Source: Verpa conica
Taxonomy: Eukaryota > Ascomycota > Pezizomycetes > Pezizales > Morchellaceae
DNA length: 64,000 bases
Assembly (NCBI GenBank): GCA_033030425.1
Contig: JAUFSD010000023.1
Coordinates: 1,264,908 to 1,328,907, forward strand
Reading direction: 5' to 3'
Both the position numbers and the translations under genes were made by a program. The notes beneath the pieces are model-generated. The model was given only the letters and a program-made list of their open reading frames with translations. It was not told the origin of the DNA and did no database searches. Each line of letters starts with the position of its first letter. Position 1 is the first letter of the stretch. Shown one piece after another: positions 53,603 to 64,000 of this stretch.

Positions 53603-54388
53603 GTTTCTGTCGAGTAACACGTGTGGAGCGCTCGGGCGGGGTACAGTTCTAACCCGCAATACCCTAGCTAGTTTAAGTCAATATTGCTGTACAGAATTAT
53701 AGGACTGGTATATATATATTTATTAAACTATGTTTGCCCTTATTATATTTTTTATACTATAGCTCAATATAGTGCGCAATAATGAAGATAAATATGACAA
53801 ACGGTTATGAGAGTCGTATGGCGGGGTCATTTTTGGTTCTAGAGTTAACGTTTCCGTTGTAAAGGTTATAATGATTTGCGGACCGCTAGATTACATACTA
53901 TTAGATGCCGACTATAAACAGGTCATTGGTAATCATTTAAAATATTCTCATTGTCGTAATACAGAGGTTTTCCATGTACTTATGATAAAGTCATTCATTC
54001 AATGCAGAGGTTTTCAACATCGTTTTCCGAGATAAAGTACGGTTTGTAGTTATACATTCATTCCGTGATACTAGTGGAGCTGATTAGAGAGTGATAAATG
54101 AGGTATGCGGGCCATACACTCTAAAATTGAAATAAGATAACTACCCGTAACTAATCAATATCCATATTTATTCTAAACATCTCGGATAATTACCAAGTAA
54201 CCTAAGAGTACCTCGCTCACTTTGTTAGGCCCTAATTCTTATGGAGCCAATAAACAAGTAGAAACACAAATCTTACTCAGACCGATGTCACTTTTCCTGG
54301 GCCAAGAATCCAAAACAAAAAACATTGTATTATTCTCTCTGCTAACCAAATACAGCTTGACAAAAACAAAGTTAACTGAACTTGAGCC
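53603..54388. other. Convergent intergenic spacer
   Basis: AT-rich 3' region between the 52796-53602 gene and lectin gene 2. It holds no open frame of note and no clear inverted-repeat element. Confidence 0.6.
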
Positions 54389-55889
54389 TTAGGTAAGAGC
54401 AATATACGATCCACCAGCCGAGTACAAGGTTGTGTCCTTCCATGTATTCAACTGCCAAGTCATCCCCGCGGCCGAGGGCCCAGTACCGGTCACCTCAACC
54501 CTCAAGCCTTTTTTATATGATATATCAAACGAATTAATCCCTAGCAAAATACGTGGTGTGGTCTTAAACATATCCTTCGGGAACTTCGTCGGCCCCGATG
54601 TTTTCGGCTGTGGATTGGTATCCGGGCGCACATCCAGCGTACTAAAACTGCCAGTGCAAACATCCTTTTTACTCGCTGGATAAGAAATCCAGCTCGCTGC
54701 TGCTGAGAATAGTTGCGTATCACCCCATGTGTCGATATGGATTGTGAATCCAGTCGCGGTAATATCCGAAGCATATGCTTTGACGCGCCAGTTCTTCTGA
54801 GGGTTCATGTCGAATGCTGTTAACCACACCATAATCTGAGGAGGCTCGGCGTAAGGTCGTGCGAAAGAGACCTGGCGGTTGTAGGCCATCTCTGACGTAT
54901 GCCATGGGTGGTCTTCAAGAGTGTTAAATCTCCCGGATTGAAAATCTTGGTGGTCTGGCTCGATTTCGAGCCAGATGCAACCACCAGCATTAATCTTTGT
55001 AGTGGAGTCACCGTCGATATTGATATCAAACCCGTTGTTTGTCAGGTTGCTTGTGAAGCAGGAGGCGCGTATGCTGGTGCCATTGGGAATGTCTATTGAG
55101 TATAGTCCAGTAGCAATACTCGGTGGTGCCGGGTAGGCCTTGGCGAAAGAGACTTGCTTGGATGTTTTCTCGACTGGGATAGTGTCAGGGCGTACACCTT
55201 TGGTGTTGAAGCTATTGATAAGAGGATTCTTTGTAGATCTAGGATTGGAGGAACCCCCTATTGTGAGAATTAGTATTGTATTGATAGCGCGGGGAGGGGG
55301 TCCTACGTTTGTTTTGAAGGGCTTGGGCTAGTTCATCGTTTGCCTCTTTTGCGCGCAATAGTTCCTTCTCTGTATCCGATAGCTGCTTTTTCGTATCTGA
55401 CAGGTCTCGGGTTATCGCAAGCATCCCATTCTTTGCCTCTGAGAGATCCTTGCGTGCCTCTAATAGGCCCTTCTTCACTTGCACGGTCTCTTTCTTCAGG
55501 AGATTGTTCGATGATAGCAGGGATGCGTTTTCGCTCTGTAGTTTGTTTAACAACGAGGTAGAGGGTACCTTTACGCCGTTGGTCGGTAACTTTGCCGCAG
55601 TAGAGGGTAACTTCACACCAGTAGACGGTAACTTTACGCCGGTAGAGGGTATTTTCACACCGGTAGAGGGTATCTTTCCACCAGTGGACGGTGTCACCCT
55701 GTCAATGGAGAGATCCGCCAAGGGCAATAGGTCTCCGGTAAGTCTAGGGATAAGTCGGCCTGGGCCTGTAAGAGGTCGTAAGAGGTCAGTAGACGTGAGT
55801 GACTGAGCCACAGGTGACCCAGTAAGTAAGCCTGTGATTCTTTCAAGGCTTCTAACTGCTGACTCAAGTTCATCCCTATGGCCGTACAT
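54389..55889 (-). CDS. H-type lectin protein 2 with heptapeptide repeat and long coiled coil
   Basis: Two exons (55889-55307, 55257-54389) joined by a 49-base intron give 483 residues. The first begins MYGHRDELESAVRSLERI and is followed by a Pro-rich part with about six K(I/L)PSTGV heptapeptides. A coiled coil of about 80 residues (LQSENASLLSSNNLLKKE through LLRAKEANDELAQAL) follows. Three H-type lectin units occupy the second exon. Visible signatures are GFDINIDGDSTTKINAGG (Trp absent), GFTIHIDTWGDTQLFSA and GMTWQLNTWKDTTLYSAG, each with a PP/TP entry and closing strand. The lectin part closely resembles that of 21145-22580 while the N-termini share only the coiled-coil plan. No signal peptide, so it is likely intracellular. 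The splice is well supported: it recovers the first lectin domain in frame with a TACTAAT branch-like site. Confidence 0.9.
55559..55697 (-). repeat. 21-bp coding minisatellite in lectin 2
   Basis: About six units of 21 bp encode K(I/L/V)PSTGV-type heptapeptides (one AAKLPTNG variant). The units have few substitutions, so they look recent or homogenised. They separate the N-terminal head from the coiled coil. Confidence 0.85.
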
Positions 55890-56451
55890 CGTTTAAGGTG
55901 GGTTGGTTGGTATTAGAAGTGTGAAAATTGACTTTGAAATAGTAGAAGTAGCGATAGTGATGATAGTTCCGGGACGCTATAGAGCCTATAATGGATATAA
56001 AGTATTTGAGTATTTCGAAATAGGGGGTGCTCGTGGGTTATGAAGGCGTGATTAAATAATCTTCACATTTTTATGGTGATGACCTGGTTTTATCTGGGGC
56101 CCTGCTACTAGGCTCAGTGGGCTGCAAGCAAGATCGGCAATCTGGGCCAGCAAGCAGTGGCTTCGTGGCCAGGTATCTTCTAGAATCGATATCTCTATTA
56201 GATTGCGGGGCCTCCGGAACTGAATAACTCACTAGCGCACCTAGAGACGGATGCGCCACCATGTATGCTTATCCTAGTTATCTTTTGAAACAAAAGCTGC
56301 AGGCTTTTCATGGCGCTTTTTTAGCAATTTTCACGTCACACGCCTTCAAGATAAGTGTGACGATGGGATTTTACTGCAGCTATAATAATTAGAGGGGATT
56401 CACTACATATCTCCGCCCAGGGGGGATTTTCTTCTAGACCAGAGAGTTAGA

Positions 56452-56538
56452 CTCGGCACAAGGCTTAGTGGTGGGATAGGGTTGGAGGATCTCCTAAAGT
56501 GGGATAAACTAGAACTCAACCCTAACCTTTGTGCCGAG
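56452..56538. repeat. Short inverted repeat
   Basis: CTCGGCACAAGG on the left pairs with CCTTTGTGCCGAG on the right across about 60 bases. It may be a small hairpin element or remnant. No target duplication is clear. Confidence 0.6.
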
Positions 56539-57822
56539 CGTTATTCTCTTTGGCCTGCTCTCGAGGGGCAATGTGTCTTTCCAAACCTAACCCTGACCCC
56601 GCGTTTTGCCCCAAGTTATTCATGTACACCAATCTCTTACTACATCAGTACGTTGAAAAATACATATCAGCCAACTCATGCATATACTTGCTGCAGATCA
56701 ATCATATGCATAATCAAACTGTAAGAAGATCATCCCTCCACAAAACTCTTTACCCCTCCGTATTACGGCTGCTTAGCGATGGGACACGAGCCAAAACTTG
56801 TTAACAGGAAAGAAATGCTCCAACACCCACGAAAACTTCCTCAGAACCCCAAATATACCTGAGATTTACTATATATATATATATTCTTCCAGAATTAATA
56901 AATCCAACCTAATTAAGAATATAGTTAATTTTGAGACAAACGATTGCGATTATACTAGCGGTCAAGCTAGTATGTACTAGTAGATGATGACAGGTGTTCA
57001 TAACATGTACTACGAGACGGGGCTCACCCCTCCTTGTCTTTTTCTTTTTCTTCTTGTTAAGTAGTTAATACAATTATACTTGCTTTTTCAACAGTTAATG
57101 TATCTTAGCTTCTCAGTACTGAGAATTACCAGTTTTAACGATAAAACCAACCTCGTAGCTTTTAGGATAGTAGAAATCTTATAGGGAAACATAATATATA
57201 TTAAAATATACTGAGTTATTCTAACTAATAAATACTTTAAGAGATAGAACGAAAATCCCCAGTTTGGTGCCAACCAGCTTGTTCCCGTCACTCAGTGCCC
57301 GCTATTGTGCTGTTTAAACAAATATGAATGAGAGCTCATTCTATACGGTATTTGTGCTAGTACCTGTTCTTGTGACATAAGTGTAATCAGGACTAGGGGC
57401 TCTCGTGGGTATGATGAATCTTGGAGAAGGTAGAAAATAAGCTTTAACCCAAGCGAATTTTTAGGTTATTCTAACTATCAAAATGGTTCTCTTGGCTGCC
57501 ATTAAAACTTTGGTGCCTGAGCTTGAAATTGTTTATTAACTTCATGTTGAATTTTTTTGGAATTCATCACACCTCGGGCACGTCATGCCCCTGGGCGCGC
57601 CTCTAAAGTTCATTCTAGTCTACGAGCTAATCTTGCCTATACAAAGATAGATTTCCTTTAATATATCTATAGGGCGAGAGTAAGTACTTACTCGGACACA
57701 AAAATCTGATTAAGGTAAAGTTACGGGTTTTGGCAGTTTTTACAAATCCCTTGTGGCATCTTAAGTCCGGGAGGGGGGTGAAGCATATTAATTGCATGTT
57801 GAAACACTTGGCTCACCACGAG

Positions 57823-58136
57823 CAGGCTTTCCAATGGGCCAACCCTTATTTGGGCTTGCCTGGAAGAGCACTTTTGCTAGTTGGGCCGGGCTGAGCCGTA
57901 GGAAATATTTGCCCGGGCTAAATATTTAATTTGGCCAACGTTAAAATTTTCTAGAAGGGGTTTTTCCCGAAAGCCAGCACTAGCAGGTACCGGTTTTTCT
58001 TTTTCTTTTTTTTTGGGGGGGGGGGACAGGGGGGTCTAACGCAATAAGAACAATATTAGTTCTTAATTGGGTTACTTGGGCTTGCCTGGACTCCCATAAA
58101 ATAAGTTGGGTTGGGCTGGGCCCATTGGAAGGCCTG
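57823..58136. mobile_element. hAT-like MITE, copy 1
   Basis: 314 bp. The left end CAGGCTTTCCAATGGGCC pairs with the reversed right end CAGGCCTTCCAATGGGCC. Flanks ACCACGAG (57815-57822) and ACCATGAG (58137-58144) are an 8-bp target duplication with one mismatch, typical of hAT elements. The interior has GGGCTGGGCC-type blocks and a T9-G11 switch. It is related to 61995-62279. Confidence 0.87.
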
Positions 58137-61100
58137 ACCATGAGTGAACTTAAAAGCAAAAACTGCTAAAGGCAGCCTATCGACAATGCTCAGCTCCTCT
58201 CATCATTACTTGGCCGATAGGGATATTAAGTTCTTGTAGTTAGGGCAGTTAAAAATCAAGTGTGAATAGTATTGCCTGGTATTATGTCAAGGTATATAGA
58301 TAATTGCGATAGATCACTAATCCTGACAAGGGCCAAGGCGGTGATTGTGGCTATAACCTAGACTCGAGAGCCTCAGTATTATTTGTGTATGAACGAATGA
58401 ACCGAATAAATTATATTGTGTACGGTTTAAAGGTTGACGGCTATTATTGCAGCGGTACCGGAAATATATATCCGATTAGTGCTCGAAAGATCTAACTTGT
58501 TGTCGACTGTAGAGGGTAATAATTTGTATGGATAAAATCTATCTTTAGTAAAGAAAGTCCCATATCGAACGTTCTTAAGGATACATTATATCTAGTACAT
58601 GATTATATATATGTGCCAAGGGGAATTTTGGAAATACCATAGATGAAAGAACTGTTTCCCGTATTAAGAATATCTGGGTGTCATTATTCCAACTGATATG
58701 TGACCTGAAGTGATCTTAGTATAGCTTAAATTTGGCCTCTATTAAAGGGTCACTCCAAATGCCAAGAAATGGAAGTCATACACATAAGAACGGTGTCTTT
58801 ATGCCATAACTTATAACTACAGCTTGATTTTATACCTAGAAATATAGAACCGTCTGGTTTTTTTAAAAAAGCGTGAGAAGAAAAACAGTGGGGTAAGAAC
58901 CTCATTATTTACCAGAATCTCGCCGGGCGATGTGTAAATTATTTTTAGCGTTCTGTCTAAGATTAGCTAAATACGATAATGATATTAGGGAGCCTACAAT
59001 GCCTGTATATATATATGCCGTAATATGCAAGCCTCCGATAATTTCCTGACTTAAAATAGACATATCTTCACCATAGCTACTATCCGAGAAAATAGCTACG
59101 CAAACGGCGTATTCGGGGCGCCCTTTAGCATTGCTAAAGTGAGAAGTCAAGTATAAGATATACCTTGATTTTTAAAGAATAAAGTGTACCATGAATACAT
59201 AAAGGCATAGAAAGGCACGAAAATCTCTATTGATCGTGCCTAATAGGAAATCTCTTCAGTAGGACTGTCACCTACAACTAACTACATTAAAGTTCAAACT
59301 ATTAATAAAATTGCGGTCTGAATAATAGGCCTTTGTAGTACATATAGTATGATACCCCTATAAGAGTTGGGCCTATAAGGATATTAGCTCTAATATTTGT
59401 AAAATGAAGATATTTCCGTATAAGAGTATCCTTGAACTTTGTAGTTCTGTGTATAGGTATCCTTATAGAAGTAGTAGGGTTAGGGCTGTTTTCGCAAAGA
59501 CTTGTATGAGCCTGAAAGGTTTAAACCCAGGTACCTGCTGCACAGACACGATCATATATTATAGTGCTTAAGTATCGAGAAATCGATTTCCATAGCTCAA
59601 ACATTTCTTACGCCAAATATAGGAGCCTATAGAGCCACTGTGATACCCACCATTTGCATGGGGAAAAGAAATACCAAGTGCTTCTTGTACACCTAAAAAT
59701 CGAAATAAATACTAAGAGTTTCAAAATATCTACATAAATGTCTCTGTAATTTGCTTCATACTAGGTCTAGAGGCTTTTCTTGATAGTTTATGCTGGTCAT
59801 TGCGCAAATGGAAGTCAAACTACAGTCTTTGAGATTACACTTCCTGGACTGGGGCATATACTACTTTGGTGGCAAATATGGGATTATAAATCATACCACA
59901 AGCTTATATCAAACTACCCAACCATATTTACCCTTAACACTTGATATATGATATATGATACGAGTAGTATAGGTTGAAGCGTGAGGTATCTTGGCGTCAC
60001 CACATTGATTTATGGCACAGTATTGTTACATAGTACAATCGCCCTATAAGGATATGGGAGACCCATGGTCTCGTCCTCTTATAAGATAAGTATCTTTATT
60101 GAAGGTTTGAGTGATTTGCTTTGATTTCATGATTTTCTTGTTCCTTTTTATATATTTGTACTCGTGCTGGCCTCCCTCCATCCGGGTACCGCAACCCTTG
60201 GAAGTGCCTCGGGTACATGGGGCGTCGAATGGGAGTTGTAATTATAAGGTTCACTATGTCGTAATCTCTTACTAGTAATAAGTATAAAAAGCAGAAATTT
60301 TGCTAATGTATTTGATCCTTTGTCTCTGCTTATTTCTGTATTTGTAGTTCATTTTTATCGCGTTGTATGCTGTAAAAATCTGGCGACTTAATTTTACCCA
60401 AAGTACATTCACAAGCTTTATATTACTAATTAGAAACTACTATATTAGTATTAAGTTCACCAAAATGTTTGATGGGAATTGTGTTGGGAATAGCTGTGCG
60501 AGCACGATTAGCCCTGGTTAAGGTTCCCTATCGGTATTGATGAAATCTTGCTCGTTGATGACACTTTTGGGGGTGGGAGAGAAGGGCTAAGGGCAAGGTA
60601 TAGGATGAATGTCTTGGCGGGACTAGCCCGTCAGATATAACACCTCCGGGCATGTAAAATAGAACAATAACCTCCCAAGACTAGGAAGAGTGCCCCCACA
60701 GTACGGAAGGTTAGACCGGTTAAAGTTTTACTTACAAGCTGTAGTAAATCAGTACAAAAACGCTAGATTCTGGCCTTGTAAATACTATGTGAACTGAATC
60801 CAGAACCCTGTACTTGGGTCAAAACTAATTTAATAGGATAGATGCTTAGGAATTAGTGATAGTTGCTTGCACGCCTCTCTGGTGACCCAGTGGCTTTACC
60901 ACCTAATTAGCAGTGCTTGGTTTAAGTACAAGACGTTGAGTTAAGCAGAAATAGTAGCCGCTGATCTAGGATCGTTCTTGTAGGGGCTGTGCAAGAGAAT
61001 ATCATTGACTAGGACCCAGGAAACATACAAGGAAGAAAAGTATCCCAAGTGGAATACAGCCGTCGGTATATCCATGCCTAAAAACCGCGGTTCAAAATGT

Positions 61101-61310
61101 TGAAGCCACTATATCTCATTTATAGACTACATCTGGCCATCAAACTAAACACTCACGTCTTCCCCTCTCATCTTCAGACATTCCATGACCTCCAACTAAA
61201 CTCATACTGCTGTTGACGTTGCAGTCGCCAACAAAAAGCAGCATGTAAGCTGCGAATTCCCTGGACACGGACCTACAACACCTATCAACACCTTATCTCG
61301 AGTAGGAGCG

Positions 61311-61478
61311 TCACGAGTGGTACAAACCCGCAACATATCCCGAAGGACAGCTACCACCCGTAGCAGTTGCAGAAGCCGAGGTAGTAGAGGCGCTGGATGT
61401 AGAGGCGCTGGATGTTGAGGCCTGTGGAATACAGGCGACGAGGGTAAAGAGAAGTGGATAGATGATGAGGAGATACAT
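61311..61478 (-). CDS. Small secreted protein ORF (3' end uncertain)
   Basis: A 55-codon frame that begins with a signal peptide (MYLLIIYPLLFTLVACIPQA), then a triple STSSA-type repeat, TTSASATATGG and SCPSGYVAG before a stop. Too short for routine prediction, but the signal-peptide-plus-Ser/Thr design is protein-like. A GT donor lies near the SGYVAG codons, and downstream sequence in another frame contains Cys codons (for example LTCCF), so it may be the first exon of a larger small cysteine-containing secreted protein. I cannot fix the 3' structure from sequence alone. No family was recognised. Confidence 0.5.
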   Translation of the reverse strand: MYLLIIYPLLFTLVACIPQASTSSASTSSASTTSASATATGGSCPSGYVAGLYHS

Positions 61479-61637
61479 TTTTAGGGTGTGACCAACCGGT
61501 TTATGGCGAGTATGGGTAATGATGGAAGAAAAGAGGGTCTGTATGGGAAATCAGCTTTATAGAAATTGAACAGTAGGATATGGGGATGCATTGGAAGTGG
61601 AGAAACCGGCAAAAAGTCTCTGTGAAGAGAGTTTAGC

Positions 61638-61789
61638 CAGAGGTTTAAATGGGCCGGCCCGGGCTCAAAACTAGAGTGGCCCGGCCTGGCCCAAAAATTG
61701 ATTTAGTATGGTGATTGCTGGCCCGGGCCATAAAAAAGGTGGCTGGGCCGGCCAGAATTAATTAATGGGCCGGCCCATTTAAACCTCTG
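61638..61789. mobile_element. Small hAT-type MITE with perfect 8-bp target duplication
   Basis: 152 bp. Perfect 23-bp inverted ends begin CAGAGGTTTAAATGGGCCGG. Exact 8-bp duplications AGTTTAGC flank it (61630-61637 and 61790-61797). The interior is almost only repeated GGCC-rich and AT blocks. Exact duplication and ends indicate a recent insertion. Confidence 0.96.
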
Positions 61790-61994
61790 AGTTTAGCCCG
61801 ATTGGTACTCTAAATGGAGTCATTAACCCAAGACCTCGTCTATAGAATGTGGGGGCCTTTGCGGATCATCACCATCGGATAGACACCATTTATAGACAAT
61901 AGCGACATATGCAATTACATGTTATTCCCAACACCCGGTATATCATAGGCATTAATCTGCGGTAGGCAAAAAACCCAAATACCCATGTCATATG

Positions 61995-62279
61995 CAGGCT
62001 TTCCAATGAGCCGACCGATATTTAGGCTTCCCCGGGCCGTATTAGGTACTTGCCTAGGCCAAATATTGGACTCACCTTATAAACTATTAGAAAAGGATTG
62101 ACTCGAAGGTATTACTAGATAGTACCTCTATGGGGGGGCTATACGGGGCTCTAGGGAAATAAGAGAAATATTAGTTCTTACTTGGGTTACTTGGGCTTGC
62201 CTGGGCTCCTATTAAGTAAGTTGGGCTGGGCCGGTCCGGCGCCTTTTTTTTTGCGTGAGCTTACCATTTGGAAGCCCTG
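61995..62279. mobile_element. hAT-like MITE, copy 2
   Basis: 285 bp related to 57823-58136: the same left end CAGGCTTTCCAATG and right-end TTACTTGGGCTTGCCTGG blocks, with a slightly changed terminal GGAAGCCCTG. Flanks GTCATATG and GTGATGTG form an imperfect 8-bp duplication. Confidence 0.8.
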
Positions 62280-64000
62280 GTGATGTGTGACCTTGTAAAC
62301 TACTCCCAGTTTGGAAAGCTTTCCGGTAGTTTAGGTTTGTAGTACCACTTGAGCCTTTAAGAAGACGCTAGTGTAACACCAGAGTCGAAAAAGTACTACA
62401 TGTCTCTAGAGGTGTCCTCAGGTGCTGATACGGAGACCTGTTCCACAGCAAGGGCTAGCTTAATTTCTCATTAATATAGAGGGTGTTTGATCCACAAAGC
62501 ACAATTAATACGAGAGGAAGGGGAGAGAAGGAAATTAAGGGGAAGTAGGAAAAGCCATAGGAAGGAGGTAACAAATGGGATTACTATTGCTATTTTTTTG
62601 CTCTGTCTATCTTGTGTTAGATAAAATAGGCAGGATGTAGGTAAAAGGGGCAGAAATGGGTTTAATTGCTTTCATTTTCTAATGAGTGACTTCTGGATTG
62701 TTGATTGCTTTGTCTTTTCCTAGTCATCCTACTCTATGATGGCTGTTCTCACGAAATATCACTCGAATTCTGAGCAGCATGAATTCTTTTCACCCCCTCA
62801 ATAAGAGCAGCGTTGGGTACTTAAAACAGAAAGGTAGATCTAATAAGACCTGAGCCTAGAACCTCCACAAACCTGGACAGAGCTCACGCCATTGGGCTGC
62901 TTGCCGTCGGTGAGTGTAGACTGTAGATGGCATGTAGGAAAATGACGCACATTCGCAAAATAATAACAATTCTCAACAAACATATGCTTAATTACTGAAA
63001 GAAAATTCAAGAATATCAATTAAAATGTGTAGATCATTCCCCCTAAGATAGACTGGATCAGGGTCGTGATTTCCATGATAGTAATTTATCAATGTAGTTT
63101 GATCGCCTAGTGCTGGGCTAACTGAGTACTAGATTTTTTCACGGGGTAACATCAAATACACCTTTCTATATCCCATTAGAAAAATCTACTATTGAGACCT
63201 GTGGTTATTTTAGGTGAATTGTGACAAAATGCAGGTATTTGAGCGTTGTGGGGCCAAAATGTGCATCATTTCCCGGCACTCCATGTAGATACTCCAACAT
63301 TGAGGTGGTAGGGAGATATTGTGTTGCAACTACCGATGTAACACAGCGCCAGTCAGTTTCATAACCACTCAACAACTGTGTACTTATTTGCCAAACAAGG
63401 TGAGTATAAAAACGCAATGCTGGGAGAACTTACATAGCCCCATGAACTGGATTCCGGTATAGTCATTCACGACCGCTGGAAGAATACTATCTATTGAAGA
63501 ACCGGAGGATTAGAGCTAGTAGAAACTTGCAGAAACTAGAGATATATGATCGCTTTGGCAGCCTTTACCAGTGCTGAAATTCCTGTTCGCTAGTAGATAA
63601 TATCCGTCTGTCGACCGCCAATGGCTGTAGTCAGTAATGCGTCGGCGTAAAAACTACCGTTTAACCGAGGATTTCGACGGCACGGTCGTACATATCTATA
63701 TGCCGTAGGCAAGTTGCTCCGGCGATGAATAATCAGCTACTAATGGTCATGGGGCCGACCGTTTCTATGCCGGCACTTACACAGTTATCTATAAACCTGA
63801 CCCATGCTTCATACTGTACAGCATTCGGCCGGCAGCAGTCACCAGTTCTATAGGAGATAGGATATCGTTCTCGTATTTGCCTATCGAGATGAATTCTAGC
63901 CGAGATTGGTCATGTTTCCGTAGTGTTGCTCTGTAGAACATAAACATAGTCCAGTGGAGGGGTATTACTCGAGGCAGGCAAAAGTACCCGGAAATGTAAG

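Larger units (their letters stand above)
55890..61310. other. Gene-poor region with hAT-like MITE
   Basis: No convincing gene in 5.4 kb. It includes a short inverted repeat (56452-56538), the element at 57823-58136 and relics of CCTATAAGGATAT motifs (59380-60100). The minus-strand frame at 58905-59150 (81 codons, one hydrophobic stretch) has no recognised domain. Others are random. Confidence 0.6.
61479..64000. other. Gene-poor end of window with two hAT-like MITEs
   Basis: Elements at 61638-61789 and 61995-62279; otherwise no supportable gene. The minus-strand 70-codon frame at 63205-63417 has no recognised domain. Confidence 0.6.

Noticed and set aside
58905..59150. 81-codon minus frame with a hydrophobic stretch as a membrane protein
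   Set aside because: No start context, no partner exons and no family resemblance. I cannot support it as a gene.
1..64000. CRISPR arrays, bacterial operons and riboswitches
   Set aside because: No regularly spaced direct repeats or prokaryotic gene organisation. The introns and gene families are fungal.

Overview
The window is nuclear DNA of a filamentous ascomycete. About 15 protein genes lie in 64 kb. Several are interrupted by short GT-AG introns, and the families are fungal: F-box/ankyrin proteins, TPR-CHAT, H-type lectins, HNH_2 nuclease, fungal secreted phospholipase A2, a fungal chromate transporter, and an MFS transporter with a ZIF1/YCR023C-like body. Long AT-rich gene-poor stretches full of small inverted-repeat elements suggest a repeat-bloated genome. 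A truffle-like Pezizomycete would fit, but that is inference. I saw no bacterial operons, rRNA, convincing tRNA or CRISPR array.

Layout. 2.1-4.0 kb: chromate transporter (minus, five exons). 8.1-9.3 kb: secreted Ser/Thr/Pro-rich protein with an 18-residue tandem repeat. 9.9-11.2 kb: a dispersed repeat and a decayed NLR-type repeat fragment. 12.0-13.6 kb: F-box/ankyrin protein 1. 13.8-14.5 kb: nested TA-flanked element. 14.8-16.3 kb: bestrophin-like channel. 17.6-19.4 kb: MFS transporter. 21.1-22.6 kb: triple H-type lectin. 22.6-28.7 kb: no gene, several MITEs. 28.7-30.4 kb: multi-pass membrane protein of unknown function. 33.6-35.7 kb: tail-to-tail pair of secreted phospholipase A2 genes, one frameshifted. 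37.0-37.7 kb: unknown protein whose stop codon lies in a MITE. 38.9-40.7 kb: eight-exon GH5 glycosidase. 41.4-42.4 kb: F-box/ankyrin protein 2. 43.7-45.2 kb: HNH nuclease-domain protein. 46.8-51.6 kb: 1617-residue TPR-CHAT protease-like protein. 52.8-53.6 kb: divergent 268-residue partner. 54.4-55.9 kb: second triple H-type lectin. 55.9-64 kb: gene-poor, with hAT-like MITEs and one small secreted-protein ORF.

Biology. The most interesting unit is the head-to-head TPR-CHAT gene and 268-residue protein (46.8-53.6 kb). CHAT is a caspase-like protease domain with both catalytic residues visible here. In fungi, CHAT or subtilisin proteases are known to be encoded beside gasdermin-like pore-forming proteins that they activate in regulated cell death. 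The partner has the length, a plausible beta-rich body and a short acidic tail for such a role, but its identity is not proven here. Two lectins, an HNH nuclease protein, F-box/ankyrin proteins and secreted phospholipases nearby give the 12-56 kb region the character of an accessory defence, self-recognition or secretion region.

Small transposons are the second theme. At least six elements have TA target duplications and 5'-CTC or 5'-CAGT ends. Three others have hAT-like features, one with a perfect 8-bp duplication. One element supplies the stop codon of a gene, and another sits in the promoter between the CHAT gene and its partner.
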